The notes below the pieces were generated by a model that did not search any database, had not been told where the DNA came from, and worked only from the letters and a program-made list of their open reading frames with translations. Positions 25,237 to 35,192 of a DNA stretch of 38,923 nt are shown piece by piece. The position numbers were made by a program, and so were the translations under genes. How positions within the stretch are numbered: the first letter of the stretch is position 1; each line of letters begins with the position of its first letter. The DNA is taken from positions 1-38,923 of the forward strand of contig NZ_RSAJ01000013.1 of assembly GCF_003933965.1 (NCBI RefSeq). Reading direction: 5' to 3'. The DNA is from Streptomyces sp. RP5T (GTDB taxonomy: Bacteria; Actinomycetota; Actinomycetes; Streptomycetales; Streptomycetaceae).

Positions 25237-25559
25237 CAGATGTCCTCACCCGTCCGCTTGGCAACGCGGATCTTGTTGCCCTCGTCGTCGAAGCGGTAAC
25301 CGACACGCGTGACGACCTTGTTGCCGTCCTTCTCAACGACCAGCTGGACGTTGGAGACGTGGATCGGCGCCTCGGTCGTGACGATGCCACCGGCCTGCGA
25401 ACCGCGAGCGGTCGGGCCGGCCTTGGTGTGCTTCTTGACCCGGTTGACACCCTCGACCAGGACACGGTCCTCGCGGGGGAAGGCCGCGATGACCTTGCCC
25501 TGCTTGCCCTTGTCCTTACCGGTGATGACCTGGACCAGGTCGCCCTTCTTGATCTTCAT
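25236..25559 (-). CDS. rplX: 50S ribosomal protein L24
   Basis: 107 residues. A KOW motif at the N-terminus ([23 protein letters not shown]) is followed by [22 protein letters not shown], both typical of L24, an initiator of 50S assembly. It lies two bases after rplN and is coupled to rplE by a one-base overlap. Confidence 0.98.
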   Translation of the reverse strand: MKIKKGDLVQVITGKDKGKQGKVIAAFPREDRVLVEGVNRVKKHTKAGPTARGSQAGGIVTTEAPIHVSNVQLVVEKDGNKVVTRVGYRFDDEGNKIRVAKRTGEDI

Positions 25560-25561
25560 GC

Positions 25562-25930
25562 TTACAGCACCTCCGGCGCGAGCGAGATGATCTTCATGAA
25601 CTTCTTCTCGCGCAGCTCACGGCCGACGGGGCCGAAGATACGGGTGCCGCGAGGGTCGCCGTCGTTCTTCAGAATGACGGCGGCGTTCTCGTCGAAGCGG
25701 ATGTACGAGCCGTCCGGACGGCGGCGCTCCTTGACGGTGCGAACGATGACCGCCTTGACGACGTCACCCTTCTTCACGTTGCCACCGGGGATCGCGTCCT
25801 TGACGGTGGCGACGATGACGTCACCGATGCCCGCGTAGCGGCGACCGGAGCCACCGAGCACACGGATGCAAAGGATCTCCTTCGCACCAGTGTTGTCGGC
25901 GACACGCAGTCGCGACTCCTGCTGGATCAC
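25562..25930 (-). CDS. rplN: 50S ribosomal protein L14
   Basis: 122 residues, the standard length. It begins [18 protein letters not shown] and contains [33 protein letters not shown] and [13 protein letters not shown], all L14 hallmarks. First gene of the spc operon; its start lies about 30 bases after a double hairpin that separates it from rpsQ. Confidence 0.98.
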   Translation of the reverse strand: MIQQESRLRVADNTGAKEILCIRVLGGSGRRYAGIGDVIVATVKDAIPGGNVKKGDVVKAVIVRTVKERRRPDGSYIRFDENAAVILKNDGDPRGTRIFGPVGRELREKKFMKIISLAPEVL

Positions 25931-25958
25931 GTCTATCTCCTGTTTGTCTGCCGGTTCC

Positions 25959-25986
25959 CCGGGGGCCGTTCAGGAACGGCCCCCGG
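25959..25986 (-). terminator. Second hairpin at the S10/spc operon boundary
   Basis: Perfect 12-bp inverted repeat (25959-25970 with 25975-25986, loop CAGG), 40 bases after the rpsQ stop and 28 bases before the rplN start codon. Terminator, processing site or rplN leader structure. Confidence 0.6.
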
Positions 25987-26001
25987 AGCCTGGCGGAACT
26001 G

Positions 26002-26025
26002 TCCTGCGGGATGATCCCCGCAGGA
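26002..26025 (-). terminator. First hairpin at the S10/spc operon boundary
   Basis: Perfect 9-bp inverted repeat (26002-26010 with 26017-26025, loop ATGATC) that starts one base after the rpsQ TAA. Together with the next hairpin it marks the end of the S10 operon. Confidence 0.55.
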
Positions 26026-26026
26026 A

Positions 26027-26314
26027 TTACTTGGCCTTCTCGAGGATCTCGACGACGCGCCAGCGCTTGGTCGCCGACAGCGGGCGGGTCTCCGCGAGGA
26101 GGACCCGGTCGCCGACGCCGGCAGCGTTCTGCTCGTCGTGCGCCTTGAGCTTGTTGGTACGGCGGATGACCTTGCCGTACAGCGCGTGCTTGACGCGGTC
26201 CTCGACGGCGACGACGACGGTCTTGTCCATCTTGTCGCTGACGACGAGACCCTCACGGGTCTTGCGGAAGCCGCGGGCCTCTGCAGTCTGCTCAGTCACG
26301 TTGCTCTCACTCAT
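26027..26314 (-). CDS. rpsQ: 30S ribosomal protein S17
   Basis: 95 residues. An N-terminal extension of about 14 residues precedes the OB-fold core: [42 protein letters not shown] and [26 protein letters not shown]. Last gene of the S10 operon. Its ATG overlaps the rpmC stop (TGATG), and two hairpins follow directly. Confidence 0.98.
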   Translation of the reverse strand: MSESNVTEQTAEARGFRKTREGLVVSDKMDKTVVVAVEDRVKHALYGKVIRRTNKLKAHDEQNAAGVGDRVLLAETRPLSATKRWRVVEILEKAK

Positions 26315-26538
26315 CAGGCGCTCTCCACCGTCTCGATGCCCAGCTCGCGCTCACGCATCAGGGTGTAGATCCGCGCGATGTCCTTACGGACGGCCTTGAG
26401 CCGGCCGTGGTTCTCGAGCTGACCCGTCGCCGCCTGGAAGCGGAGGTTGAACAGCTCTTCCTTGGCTTCGCGGAGCTTGTTCAGCAGCTCCTCGTCACCC
26501 AGTTCGCGCAGCTCGGACGCCTTGGTACCGGCCGACAT
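26314..26538 (-). CDS. rpmC: 50S ribosomal protein L29
   Basis: 74 residues forming the two-helix L29 fold, beginning [13 protein letters not shown], with [12 protein letters not shown] and [18 protein letters not shown] at the tunnel-exit side that docks SRP and trigger factor. The ATG at 26536-26538 is preferred: it forms the TGATG overlap with the rplP stop seen at neighbouring junctions. A GTG one codon earlier is possible. Confidence 0.96.
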   Translation of the reverse strand: MSAGTKASELRELGDEELLNKLREAKEELFNLRFQAATGQLENHGRLKAVRKDIARIYTLMRERELGIETVESA

Positions 26539-26957
26539 CACGCTTCACCTGCCTCGCGCTTGACGATCCGGCACTTCATCGGCAGCTTGTGGGCTGCGCG
26601 AGTCAGGGCCTCACGGGCGATCTTCTCGTTGGGGTAGGACAGCTCGAACATGACCCGGCCCGGGTGCACGTTCGCGATCCACCACTCGGGAGAACCCTTA
26701 CCGGAACCCATGCGGGTCTCGGCAGGCTTCTTCGTGAGCGGGCGGTCCGGGTAGATGTTGATCCAGACCTTGCCGCCACGCTTGATGTGGCGGGTCATCG
26801 CGATACGGGCCGCCTCGATCTGGCGGTTGGTCACGTACGCCGGCGTGAGGGCCTGAATGCCGTACTCGCCGAACGCGACCGTCGTACCGCCCTTGGCCTG
26901 ACCACGGCGCTTCGGGTGGTGCTGCTTGCGGTGCTTGACCCTACGGGGGATCAGCAT
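26538..26957 (-). CDS. rplP: 50S ribosomal protein L16
   Basis: 139 residues, normal length. It begins [19 protein letters not shown] and contains [47 protein letters not shown] in several blocks, plus [21 protein letters not shown], the conserved loop near the A-site and avilamycin/evernimicin-binding region. Five bases after rpsC; one-base overlap with rpmC. Confidence 0.98.
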   Translation of the reverse strand: MLIPRRVKHRKQHHPKRRGQAKGGTTVAFGEYGIQALTPAYVTNRQIEAARIAMTRHIKRGGKVWINIYPDRPLTKKPAETRMGSGKGSPEWWIANVHPGRVMFELSYPNEKIAREALTRAAHKLPMKCRIVKREAGEA

Positions 26958-26962
26958 GTCGG

Positions 26963-27787
26963 TCAGGCCTCCGTTCCGGTGCTCTCAGCCGGAGCGGCGG
27001 CGGGGGCCTCGGCCTTGGGGGCCTCGGCGCCGGCAGCCTGCTGCGGCTTGCGACCGCGCCGCTCGCCACCACGGCCACCACGGGCCGGGCGGTCGGCACC
27101 GCCACCGCGAGCCGGGCGGTTACCCGCACGGGCGGCAGCGTTCTCGGCGCGGACCTCGGCGATGTTCTTGACGTCGCCCTTGTAGATCCAGACCTTCACA
27201 CCGATGCGGCCGAAGGTCGTCTTGGCCTCGAAGAAGCCGTAGTCCACGTTCGCGCGGAGCGTGTGCAGGGGCACACGGCCCTCGCGGTAGAACTCCGAGC
27301 GGGACATCTCGGCGCCGCCGAGGCGGCCACCGCACTGGATCTTGATGCCCTTGGCGCCGGCCTTCATCGCCGACTGCATGCTCTTACGCATGGCGCGACG
27401 GAAGGAGACGCGGGAGGAGAGCTGCTCGGCGACGGCCTGGGCAACCAGCTGAGCGTCGGTCTCGGGGTTCTTGACCTCGAGGATGTTCAGCTGGACCTGC
27501 TTGCCCGTGAGCTTCTCGAGGTCACCGCGGATGCGGTCGGCCTCGGCGCCACGGCGGCCGATGACGATGCCCGGACGAGCGGTGTGGATGTCCACACGCA
27601 CACGGTCACGGGTGCGCTCGATCTCCACCTTCGAGATGCCGGCGCGCTCCATGCCGGACGTCATCATCCGACGGATGGCGACGTCTTCCTTGACGTAGTC
27701 CTTGTACAGCTTGTCGGCGTACCACCGGGACTTGAAGTCCGTGGTGACACCGAGCCGGAACCCATGCGGGTTAACCTTCTGGCCCAT
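26963..27787 (-). CDS. rpsC: 30S ribosomal protein S3
   Basis: 274 residues. The KH domain contains [19 protein letters not shown], and the C-terminal domain contains [41 protein letters not shown] and [14 protein letters not shown]3 lines the mRNA entry channel. A 55-residue tail rich in Arg/Gly then Ala/Pro/Glu makes it longer than the 233 residues of E. coli, as in other actinobacteria. The ATG overlaps the rplV TAA by one base. Confidence 0.98.
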   Translation of the reverse strand: MGQKVNPHGFRLGVTTDFKSRWYADKLYKDYVKEDVAIRRMMTSGMERAGISKVEIERTRDRVRVDIHTARPGIVIGRRGAEADRIRGDLEKLTGKQVQLNILEVKNPETDAQLVAQAVAEQLSSRVSFRRAMRKSMQSAMKAGAKGIKIQCGGRLGGAEMSRSEFYREGRVPLHTLRANVDYGFFEAKTTFGRIGVKVWIYKGDVKNIAEVRAENAAARAGNRPARGGGADRPARGGRGGERRGRKPQQAAGAEAPKAEAPAAAPAESTGTEA

Positions 27788-28134
27788 TACCGGGTTCCTT
27801 CCTTGCTGCTGACGACCACGGTGATGTGGCTGGTCCGCTTGCGGATCCGGTAGGCACGGCCCTGGGCGCGCGGCCGGAACCGCTTCAGGGTCGGGCCCTC
27901 GTCGACGTACGCCTCGGAGATGAAGAGGCTGTCGGCGTCGGTGTGGTCGTAGTTGTGCGCGGCGTTGGCGATGGCGCTGTCCAGCACCTTGCCGACGGGC
28001 ACTGAGGCGGCCTGCGGAGCGAATCGCAGGACCGCCTGAGCCTCCGTGGCGTCCATGCCACGGATAAGGTCCACCACTCGGCGGGCCTTCATGGGCGTAA
28101 CGCGGATGTACCGCGCCTGGGCCCTGGCTTCCAT
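27787..28134 (-). CDS. rplV: 50S ribosomal protein L22
   Basis: 115 residues. It begins [26 protein letters not shown] and shows [17 protein letters not shown] and the exit-tunnel beta-hairpin [24 protein letters not shown]. Changes in that hairpin give macrolide resistance in other bacteria; none of the usual deletions is evident. It lies 44 bp after rpsS. Confidence 0.98.
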   Translation of the reverse strand: MEARAQARYIRVTPMKARRVVDLIRGMDATEAQAVLRFAPQAASVPVGKVLDSAIANAAHNYDHTDADSLFISEAYVDEGPTLKRFRPRAQGRAYRIRKRTSHITVVVSSKEGTR

Positions 28135-28178
28135 GGTTGTCCCTCTCAGTTACTTACGTGTCTGAATGCGATCCGCTA

Positions 28179-28460
28179 CTAGCGGCGCTTCGACTTCCGG
28201 TCGTCCTTGACGTGACCCCGGAAGGTGCGCGTCGGCGAGAACTCGCCGAGCTTGTGGCCGACCATCGACTCGGTGACGAACACCGGGATGTGGGTCTTGC
28301 CGTTGTGCACCGCGATCGTGTGGCCGAGCATGGCCGGGACGATCATCGAGCGACGGGACCAGGTCTTGATGACGTTCTTGGAACCGGCTTCGTTCTGGGC
28401 GTCCACCTTCTTGATCAGGTGGTCGTCGACGAAGGGCCCCTTCTTGAGACTGCGCGGCAT
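28179..28460 (-). CDS. rpsS: 30S ribosomal protein S19
   Basis: 93 residues, standard length. [41 protein letters not shown] and [15 protein letters not shown] are family invariants. S19 pairs with S13 in the small-subunit head. Twelve bases after rplB. Confidence 0.98.
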   Translation of the reverse strand: MPRSLKKGPFVDDHLIKKVDAQNEAGSKNVIKTWSRRSMIVPAMLGHTIAVHNGKTHIPVFVTESMVGHKLGEFSPTRTFRGHVKDDRKSKRR

Positions 28461-28472
28461 CTAAACCCGCTC

Positions 28473-29309
28473 CTAGCGCTTCTTGTTCGTCTTGCGGCGG
28501 CGGACGATGTACTTGTTCGAAGCCTTCTTCGGCGAACGAGTACGACCCTCCTTCTGACCCCAGGGGCTGACCGGGTGGCGACCACCGGAGGTCTTGCCCT
28601 CACCACCACCGTGGGGGTGGTCAACCGGGTTCATCGCCACACCGCGAACGGTCGGGCGGACGCCCAGCCAGCGCTTGCGGCCGGCCTTACCCCAGTTGAT
28701 GTTGCTCTGCTCGGCGTTGCCGACCTCGCCGACCGTGGCGCGGCAGCGCTGGTCGACCAGGCGGATCTCACCGGAGGGCATGCGGAGGTGGGCCATCGTG
28801 CCCTCCTTCGCGAGCAGCTGCACGGAGGCACCGGCGGAGCGGGCGAACTTGGCGCCGCCACCGGGACGGAGCTCGATCGCGTGGATCGTGGTACCGACCG
28901 GGATGTTGCGGAGCGCCAGGTTGTTGCCCGGCTTGATGTCGGCCCCGGGACCGTTCTCGACGCGGTCACCCTGCTGCAGGTTGCGCGGGGCGAGGATGTA
29001 GCGCTTCTCGCCGTCCGCGTAGTGCAGCAGCGCGATGCGCGCGGTGCGGTTGGGGTCGTACTCGATGTGCGCGACCTTCGCCGGCACGCCGTCCTTGTCG
29101 TGACGACGGAAGTCGATCACTCGGTAGGCGCGCTTGTGTCCGCCACCCTGGTGGCGAACGGTCACACGACCGGCGTTGTTACGGCCGCCCTTGCTGTGCA
29201 GCGGGCGGACCAGCGACTTCTCCGGCGTGGACCGCGTGACCTCGACGAAGTCGGCGACGCTGGAGCCACGACGGCCCGGCGTAGTCGGCTTGTACTTGCG
29301 GATTCCCAT
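28473..29309 (-). CDS. rplB: 50S ribosomal protein L2
   Basis: 278 residues. It begins [15 protein letters not shown], contains [44 protein letters not shown] and near the C-terminus [23 protein letters not shown], with the histidines next to the peptidyl-transferase centre retained. Length and motifs are normal. It is 38 bp after rplW. Confidence 0.98.
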   Translation of the reverse strand: MGIRKYKPTTPGRRGSSVADFVEVTRSTPEKSLVRPLHSKGGRNNAGRVTVRHQGGGHKRAYRVIDFRRHDKDGVPAKVAHIEYDPNRTARIALLHYADGEKRYILAPRNLQQGDRVENGPGADIKPGNNLALRNIPVGTTIHAIELRPGGGAKFARSAGASVQLLAKEGTMAHLRMPSGEIRLVDQRCRATVGEVGNAEQSNINWGKAGRKRWLGVRPTVRGVAMNPVDHPHGGGEGKTSGGRHPVSPWGQKEGRTRSPKKASNKYIVRRRKTNKKR

Positions 29310-29347
29310 TTCTCAGTCCTCGTCCGATATCGGACGATCCGACCCGC

Positions 29348-29767
29348 TTACGCGGTCGGACCGCCGAAGATGTCGATACGGTCGCCCTCGGCAAGGGTCA
29401 CGATCGCGCGCTTGCTGTCGGCACGCTTGCCGAAGCCGGTGCGGGTCCGCTTGCGCTTGCCCTGGCGGTTGATCGTGTTCACCCCGGTGACCTTGACCGA
29501 GAAGACCGCCTGGACGGCCTGCTTGATCTGGGTCTTGTTGGCGCCGGGGGCCACGATGAACGTGTACTTGCCCTCGTCGAGAAGCGCGTAGCTCTTCTCG
29601 GACACGACCGGCTTCAGCAGGACGTCACGGGGGTCCGTGAAGGCCTTGCTCGCCGGCGTGACGACGGTGTTCTTGCCCTCGGCCTCGTGGCGGCGCGCCT
29701 TGGCGACGCGCGCGGCCTTGGCTGCCTTGGCGGCCTTCGAGGCGATGCTCGGGTGACGCGTAGCCAT
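29348..29767 (-). CDS. rplW: 50S ribosomal protein L23
   Basis: 139 residues. The L23 core starts near residue 46 ([28 protein letters not shown]) and includes [28 protein letters not shown]. The first 45 residues are a Lys/Ala-rich extension beyond the 100-residue E. coli protein, typical of Streptomyces. L23 is a docking site for trigger factor and SRP at the tunnel exit. The ATG overlaps the rplD stop by one base. Confidence 0.97.
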   Translation of the reverse strand: MATRHPSIASKAAKAAKAARVAKARRHEAEGKNTVVTPASKAFTDPRDVLLKPVVSEKSYALLDEGKYTFIVAPGANKTQIKQAVQAVFSVKVTGVNTINRQGKRKRTRTGFGKRADSKRAIVTLAEGDRIDIFGGPTA

Positions 29768-30423
29768 CAGGCTTCGCTCCCTTCGGTGTCAGCGGCCTTG
29801 GGGCCAGACACGAAGGACTCGAAAGCGGCCTGGGTGAAGACCACGTCGTCCGAGACGAGAACGTCGTACGTGTTCAGCTGGCCCGGCTCCAGGATGTGGA
29901 CCTGGGGCAGGTTGCGGGCGGACAGCCACGCGGCCTCGTCGGCGCGGTCGACGACCAGGAGCAGGTTCTTGCGCTCCGAGATCTTGCCGAACAGCGACTT
30001 GGCGGCCTTCGTGGAGGGGGTCGCGCCCTCGACCACGCCGGAGACGACGTGGATGCGGTTGTGGCGGGCCCGGTCGGTGAGGGCGTGGCGCAGGGCCGCG
30101 GCCTTCATCTTCTTCGGGGTCCGCTGCGAGTAGTCACGCGGCACGGGGCCGTGGACGACGCCACCGCCGGCGAACTGCGGCGCACGGGTCGAACCCTGAC
30201 GGGCGCGGCCGGTGCCCTTCTGGCGGTACGGCTTCTTGCCGCCACCACGGACTTCGCCACGCGTCTTGACCTTGTGCGTGCCCTGACGGGCGGCGGCCAG
30301 CTGCGCGACGACGACCTGGTGGATCAGCGGGATGCTGACCTTCTCGACGTCGAAGATCTCGGCCGGGAGCTCGACGGTCCCGGCGGTGTCGCCGGAGGGC
30401 GACAGAATGTCAATGGTGCTCAT
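29767..30423 (-). CDS. rplD: 50S ribosomal protein L4
   Basis: 218 residues. The tunnel loop is visible as [41 protein letters not shown], and the globular domain contains [21 protein letters not shown]4 represses the S10 operon in E. coli; the long leader before rpsJ leaves room for similar control, but nothing proves it. ATG at 30421-30423 with GAGG upstream is chosen; longer frames enter rplC. Four bases after the rplC stop. Confidence 0.97.
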   Translation of the reverse strand: MSTIDILSPSGDTAGTVELPAEIFDVEKVSIPLIHQVVVAQLAAARQGTHKVKTRGEVRGGGKKPYRQKGTGRARQGSTRAPQFAGGGVVHGPVPRDYSQRTPKKMKAAALRHALTDRARHNRIHVVSGVVEGATPSTKAAKSLFGKISERKNLLLVVDRADEAAWLSARNLPQVHILEPGQLNTYDVLVSDDVVFTQAAFESFVSGPKAADTEGSEA

Positions 30424-30427
30424 ATCC

Positions 30428-31072
30428 TCAGGCCCCCTTGGCCGCGGTGCGGACCAGGACGAGGCCGCCGTTCGGACCAGGAACCGCGCCCTTGATGAGG
30501 AGCAGGCCCTTCTCCGCGTCAACGGCGTGAACGGTCAGGTTCTGGGTGGTGACCCGCTCGTTGCCCATACGACCCGCCATGCGGAGGCCCTTGAACACGC
30601 GGCCCGGGGTGGCGCAGCCACCGATGGAACCGGGAGAGCGGTGCTTGCGCTGGGTGCCGTGACCGGCGCCGAGGCCCTTGAAGTTGTGACGCTTCATGAC
30701 ACCGGCGAAGCCCTTGCCCTTGCTCTTGCCGGTCACGTCGACCTTGATCCCGGCCTCGAACACCTCAGCGGTGATCTCCTGGCCGAGGGTGTACTCGGAG
30801 GCGTCCGCGGTGCGGATCTCGACGAGGTGGCGACGGGGCGTGACATCGGCCTTGGCGAAGTGGCCCTTGAGGGGCTTGTTCACCTTGCGCGGGTCGATCT
30901 CGCCGAACGCGATCTGGACGGACTCGTAGCCGTCGACGTCGTTCGTACGGACCTGGGTCACGACATTGGGGCCGGCCTTGACGACGGTGACCGGAACAAC
31001 ACGGTTGTTCTCGTCCCACACCTGCGTCATGCCGAGCTTCTCGCCCAGGATGCCCTTGATCTGCTTAGCCAT
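30428..31072 (-). CDS. rplC: 50S ribosomal protein L3
   Basis: 214 residues. It begins [21 protein letters not shown] and carries the [50 protein letters not shown] region in blocks, the extension that reaches the peptidyl-transferase centre. Length is normal. It starts 17 bases after rpsJ. Confidence 0.98.
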   Translation of the reverse strand: MAKQIKGILGEKLGMTQVWDENNRVVPVTVVKAGPNVVTQVRTNDVDGYESVQIAFGEIDPRKVNKPLKGHFAKADVTPRRHLVEIRTADASEYTLGQEITAEVFEAGIKVDVTGKSKGKGFAGVMKRHNFKGLGAGHGTQRKHRSPGSIGGCATPGRVFKGLRMAGRMGNERVTTQNLTVHAVDAEKGLLLIKGAVPGPNGGLVLVRTAAKGA

Positions 31073-31089
31073 CGTTCAGATCACCGGCC

Positions 31090-31398
31090 TCAGAGCTTGA
31101 TCTCGATGTCGACACCGGCCGGGAGGTCGAGTCGCATCAGAGAGTCAACGGTCTTGGGGGTCGGGTCGAGGATGTCGATCAGGCGCTTGTGCGTGCGCAT
31201 CTCGAAGTGCTCGCGCGAGTCCTTGTACTTGTGCGGCGACTTGATGACGCAGTACACGTTCTTCTCAGTGGGCAGCGGCACCGGGCCCGCGACCGACGCA
31301 CCAGTGCGCGTCACCGTCTCGACGATCTTCTTCGCCGAGGAGTCGATGACCTCGTGGTCGTAGGCCTTGAGCCGGATGCGGATCTTCTGTCCCGCCAT
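31090..31398 (-). CDS. rpsJ: 30S ribosomal protein S10 (NusE)
   Basis: 102 residues, standard. It begins [19 protein letters not shown] and contains [11 protein letters not shown] and [38 protein letters not shown]10 also acts as NusE in transcription antitermination. First gene of the S10 operon, with a weak ribosome-binding site. Its 546-bp upstream region holds a sequence shared with the rpsL leader. Confidence 0.98.
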   Translation of the reverse strand: MAGQKIRIRLKAYDHEVIDSSAKKIVETVTRTGASVAGPVPLPTEKNVYCVIKSPHKYKDSREHFEMRTHKRLIDILDPTPKTVDSLMRLDLPAGVDIEIKL

Positions 31399-31457
31399 GG
31401 CTACTCAGTAGTCCTGTCTCTCTACAGCTCTGGAACCCGGTGTTCCGTTGACTTCTT

Positions 31458-31482
31458 CCGACCCACGCGGTCGGGCGTGTCG
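31458..31482 (-). promoter_or_regulatory. Leader motif shared by rpsJ and rpsL (rpsJ copy)
   Basis: A 25-bp sequence identical at 24 positions to 38254-38278. Its core on the minus strand is CCGACC-GCGTG-GGTCGG, a 6-bp hairpin. It ends 60 bases before the rpsJ start codon; the other copy ends 51 bases before rpsL. Confidence 0.6.
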
Positions 31483-31778
31483 CACTTCCACTGACACAGA
31501 TGTCCCTTGTTCGAACATCCCTGCTGGGAATGAACACGGCCCTTCCGGAACCGCAAGCCGGGGACAGAAGCCCACCGGGTGCCTGGCCGGTGCCGCACTG
31601 ACACTTCCCGAAAGATTCCCGTACGTCCGCCCCAGCGCTGCCTTACGGCAGTTGGAACGACGAGTACTGTGGGACTCGCTTCCGGTCCTCCCGGCGGGAG
31701 GCGCGCAGCATCAACACTCGACCGAGCAACCCCGCTAGTCTGCCATACGGGGCACGGGCCTGGCCAATCGAGCCGGAG

Positions 31779-31806
31779 ACAATACCCCGGGAGTGACGCA
31801 GATCAA
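31779..31806 (-). promoter_or_regulatory. Putative S10 operon promoter
   Basis: On the minus strand TTGATC (31801-31806) and TATTGT (31779-31784) are 16 bp apart. The predicted start near 31772 would give a leader of about 370 nt. Other promoters nearer to rpsJ cannot be excluded. Confidence 0.4.
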
Positions 31807-31944
31807 ACACAGGTCCTGCCACCGACCCGCCACGGGGCTGCTCGCCGTGACCTTCTTGACCGTGACGAAGGAACTGGTGCCCGCGCGGTCCGCTTGAGCC
31901 GGACGGTGAGGGATCGGGTCTCGCGCTCCTCGCTTGCGCTTGAT

Positions 31945-32298
31945 CTACGGCCACTCGACCAGCACCGCGAACACCACGTACGCCAACGGAGCCAGCACCG
32001 CCGCCAGGGCCGCGAGGCCGACGCGGCGGGGGGTGTGGTGGCGTTCCCACGGCAGTGCCCAGCTCGCGGCGAGCAGGAACAGGGCGAGGCCCAGGCCGCC
32101 GAGCAGCACCGGGAAGGCCACCCCGAAGCTGTCGTCGAAGCGGTCCGCCTGCGGGGCGGTGCACGCGTCGCACGCCATCGCCGAGAACCCGCCGAAGAAC
32201 CAGGCGGCCAGGCACGTGGGCAGCGTAAGAAGTGTCGAGACCAGCGGGGCGACCCAGGCTCCGGTCGCGCGATCGTCGTCGAGCGTGAGATCCGGCAT
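31945..32298 (-). CDS. Small membrane protein of unknown function
   Basis: 117 residues with three predicted helices: about 15-35, 55-77 and 92-115. Three cysteines lie close together after helix 1 (LPTCLAAWFF, ACDACTA), the last two as CDAC facing the outside or inside depending on topology. I do not recognise a family. ATG at 32298 is chosen because an upstream in-frame start adds a proline-rich stretch with no hydrophobic meaning; the ribosome-binding site is weak either way. It lies 75 bp after the acyltransferase on the same strand and may be cotranscribed with it. Confidence 0.65.
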   Translation of the reverse strand: MPDLTLDDDRATGAWVAPLVSTLLTLPTCLAAWFFGGFSAMACDACTAPQADRFDDSFGVAFPVLLGGLGLALFLLAASWALPWERHHTPRRVGLAALAAVLAPLAYVVFAVLVEWP

Positions 32299-32373
32299 GG
32301 GTCCATCACAGCGCGCGGGCACCGGTGGCCGCATGGGCGTTCGTACTCAGAAAGCACGCTCGACGTACGGAGC

Positions 32374-33564
32374 TCAGCCGCTCGCGTTCCGCAGCCGCGC
32401 GAACGACGTGTCCAGCCCCCGCTTCAGCAGCCGCGCCACCGGCCGCTCCACGAACCGGTGCACCAGCCAGCTCAGCAGCAGGAAGCCGGCGATGACGGAG
32501 ACGACCAGGAGACGGGCGTCCATCGTGTCGCGGAGCCGGTTGATCAGGGTCGTACCGACCGCGTAGTGCATCAGGTACAGCGGATACGTCAGCGCGCCGG
32601 CCGTCACGAGCCACTTCCAGCGGACCCGGTCCGTCGCGCCGAGGGCGATGGCGACCATGGCCAGCAGGAAGACGGTGAAGATCAGAACACTCCCCCGCCA
32701 GCCCGACACGTGCTCGACCTCGTCGATCCTGATGCCGAGTTCGCGCTGGCCCATCAGCCAGGCCAGCGCCAGGATGCCCCACAGCAGCAGGTCCTGGCCG
32801 AAGCGGTGCATCAGGTACAGGGACAGGCCCGCAATGAAGTACCAGGCGCCCTCCGGGTTGGCGACCAGTTCGAGGAGCGGGAGCTTCGAGATCGGGGCCA
32901 GCATGGCCGCGGCGCCCCACACACAGCAGAAGACGACGACCTTGCGGTAGGTCAGTCCGCTCCACACGACGACCAGGAAGAGGAGGTAGAAGCGGAGCTC
33001 CGACCACAGGGTCCAGTAGACGCCGTCGACGTTCATGACGCCCGAACCGGACTGGAGCATCGTGAAGTTGAGGAGGATGTCGCGGGTGCGCAGGCGGCCC
33101 CACACACCCGGCAGGGCCACCAGGACAGCCGTGGTGAAGACGATGGCGAACCAGTACGCCGGGTACAGCCGGATCACCCGGGACGTGAAGAACTGCCGGG
33201 GGCTGCGGCCCCAGCAGGACATGCAGATCACGAAGCCGCTGATCACGAAGAAGATCTCGACGCCGATCCAGCCGTAGGAGGCGAACCGGAACACCGTCGG
33301 CATGATGTCGGAGACCGGGCGGTCCCAGATGCGGTTGCCCGGCTGGTCGACCCGGTTGGTGCCGGCGTAGTGGTGCACGGCGACCATCAGGGCGGCGAGC
33401 AGCCGGATGCCGTCGATGGCGTACAGCCGGCGTCCGGCGCGGTCGCGTACGGCGGACCGAGCGGGCCGTACCTGCGAGGTGGGCGCGGCCAGGGGCGGAA
33501 GCGGTTGCTGCAGGCCACTGACGACCCGCCGCGGTATCGACCTTCTGCTCTCCGCGTCCTGCAT
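32374..33564 (-). CDS. Acyltransferase 3 family membrane protein
   Basis: 396 residues with about ten helices. Residues 1-45 are a basic cytoplasmic segment; then [22 protein letters not shown] at 48-68 is the family signature (PF01757), with the histidine pair 64-65 thought to be catalytic. [16 protein letters not shown] and [12 protein letters not shown] continue the match, and [11 protein letters not shown] lies near the end. Members O-acylate surface sugars, antibiotics or lipids. The acceptor is unknown. The start is uncertain: ATG at 33564 is used, with GTG at 33570 possible. It lies in the gap between tuf and the S10 operon. Confidence 0.88.
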   Translation of the reverse strand: MQDAESRRSIPRRVVSGLQQPLPPLAAPTSQVRPARSAVRDRAGRRLYAIDGIRLLAALMVAVHHYAGTNRVDQPGNRIWDRPVSDIMPTVFRFASYGWIGVEIFFVISGFVICMSCWGRSPRQFFTSRVIRLYPAYWFAIVFTTAVLVALPGVWGRLRTRDILLNFTMLQSGSGVMNVDGVYWTLWSELRFYLLFLVVVWSGLTYRKVVVFCCVWGAAAMLAPISKLPLLELVANPEGAWYFIAGLSLYLMHRFGQDLLLWGILALAWLMGQRELGIRIDEVEHVSGWRGSVLIFTVFLLAMVAIALGATDRVRWKWLVTAGALTYPLYLMHYAVGTTLINRLRDTMDARLLVVSVIAGFLLLSWLVHRFVERPVARLLKRGLDTSFARLRNASG

Positions 33565-33769
33565 CGACACCTGCGCGTCCGTCCTGGTGAGGGAATCCGG
33601 GCCGGGAGCGGCCACCGGACGCCTCAGGCTACGACCCGCACAACCACCCCACAGTGGCCAGACGGGAGCATTTCCCCCACCCGCTCCGGGGAGTTGGCGC
33701 AACGCTCGCCGCGCCGCTCCACAGCGTTCTCCCAGACTTCACCGACCACACGCGAAACCGACCGCACGC

Positions 33770-33807
33770 GAAGGGGCCCGTACGACCGAAGTCGTACGGG
33801 CCCCTTC
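33770..33807 (-). terminator. Terminator after tuf
   Basis: Perfect 17-bp inverted repeat (33770-33786 with 33791-33807) around a stable CGAA tetraloop, 37 bases after the tuf stop codon. It ends the str operon. Confidence 0.85.
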
Positions 33808-33844
33808 AGAGACCTACTGGTCTCGGAGACCTGTCAGGTCAAGA

Positions 33845-35038
<1,194 letters not shown>

Positions 35039-35110
35039 GGGGTCCTCCTGTGGAGTGGTTCTGAACGCCTTGCTTCATCGGCGCCAGGTGATCTTTGCTG
35101 GAAAGCCTCG

Positions 35111-35156
35111 GCCCGGGGGCACTCTCCCACAAATGCGGGTGAATGCCCCTCCGGGC
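35111..35156 (-). other. Imperfect hairpin in the fusA-tuf gap
   Basis: GCCCGG at 35111-35116 pairs with CCGGGC at 35151-35156 and the stem continues with a bulge toward TGCCCC/GGGGCA; a smaller CCC/GGG pairing lies inside. It may attenuate fusA transcription or form a tuf leader structure. Confidence 0.4.
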
Positions 35157-35167
35157 TCCGGAGTCAA
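35139..35167 (-). promoter_or_regulatory. Putative tuf promoter
   Basis: On the minus strand TTGACT (35162-35167) is followed after 17 bp by ATTCAC (35139-35144), a fair -35 and a weak -10. It lies just after the fusA stop codon, about 100 bp before tuf. Confidence 0.4.
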
Positions 35168-35192
35168 GCCTAAAGCGTGCGAACGCGGTGCG

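Larger units (their letters stand above)
31399..31944 (-). other. Non-coding region upstream of the S10 operon
   Basis: No gene is supported in these 546 bp. On the minus strand it contains a possible promoter about 380 bp from rpsJ, two small perfect hairpins (31687-31701, 31638-31651) and, 60-84 bases before rpsJ, the motif shared with the rpsL leader. Most of it is likely 5' untranslated RNA. Confidence 0.65.

Noticed and set aside
31508..31517. Perfect palindrome TGTTCGAACA upstream of rpsJ, resembling an SOS box
   Set aside because: The actinobacterial LexA site needs two half-sites separated by four bases; here the halves overlap. A 10-bp palindrome in a region of this size can arise by chance.
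31448..31738. Possible small gene in the S10 upstream region
   Set aside because: The plus-strand frame has no ribosome-binding site, no recognisable domain and overlaps the predicted leader of the S10 operon.
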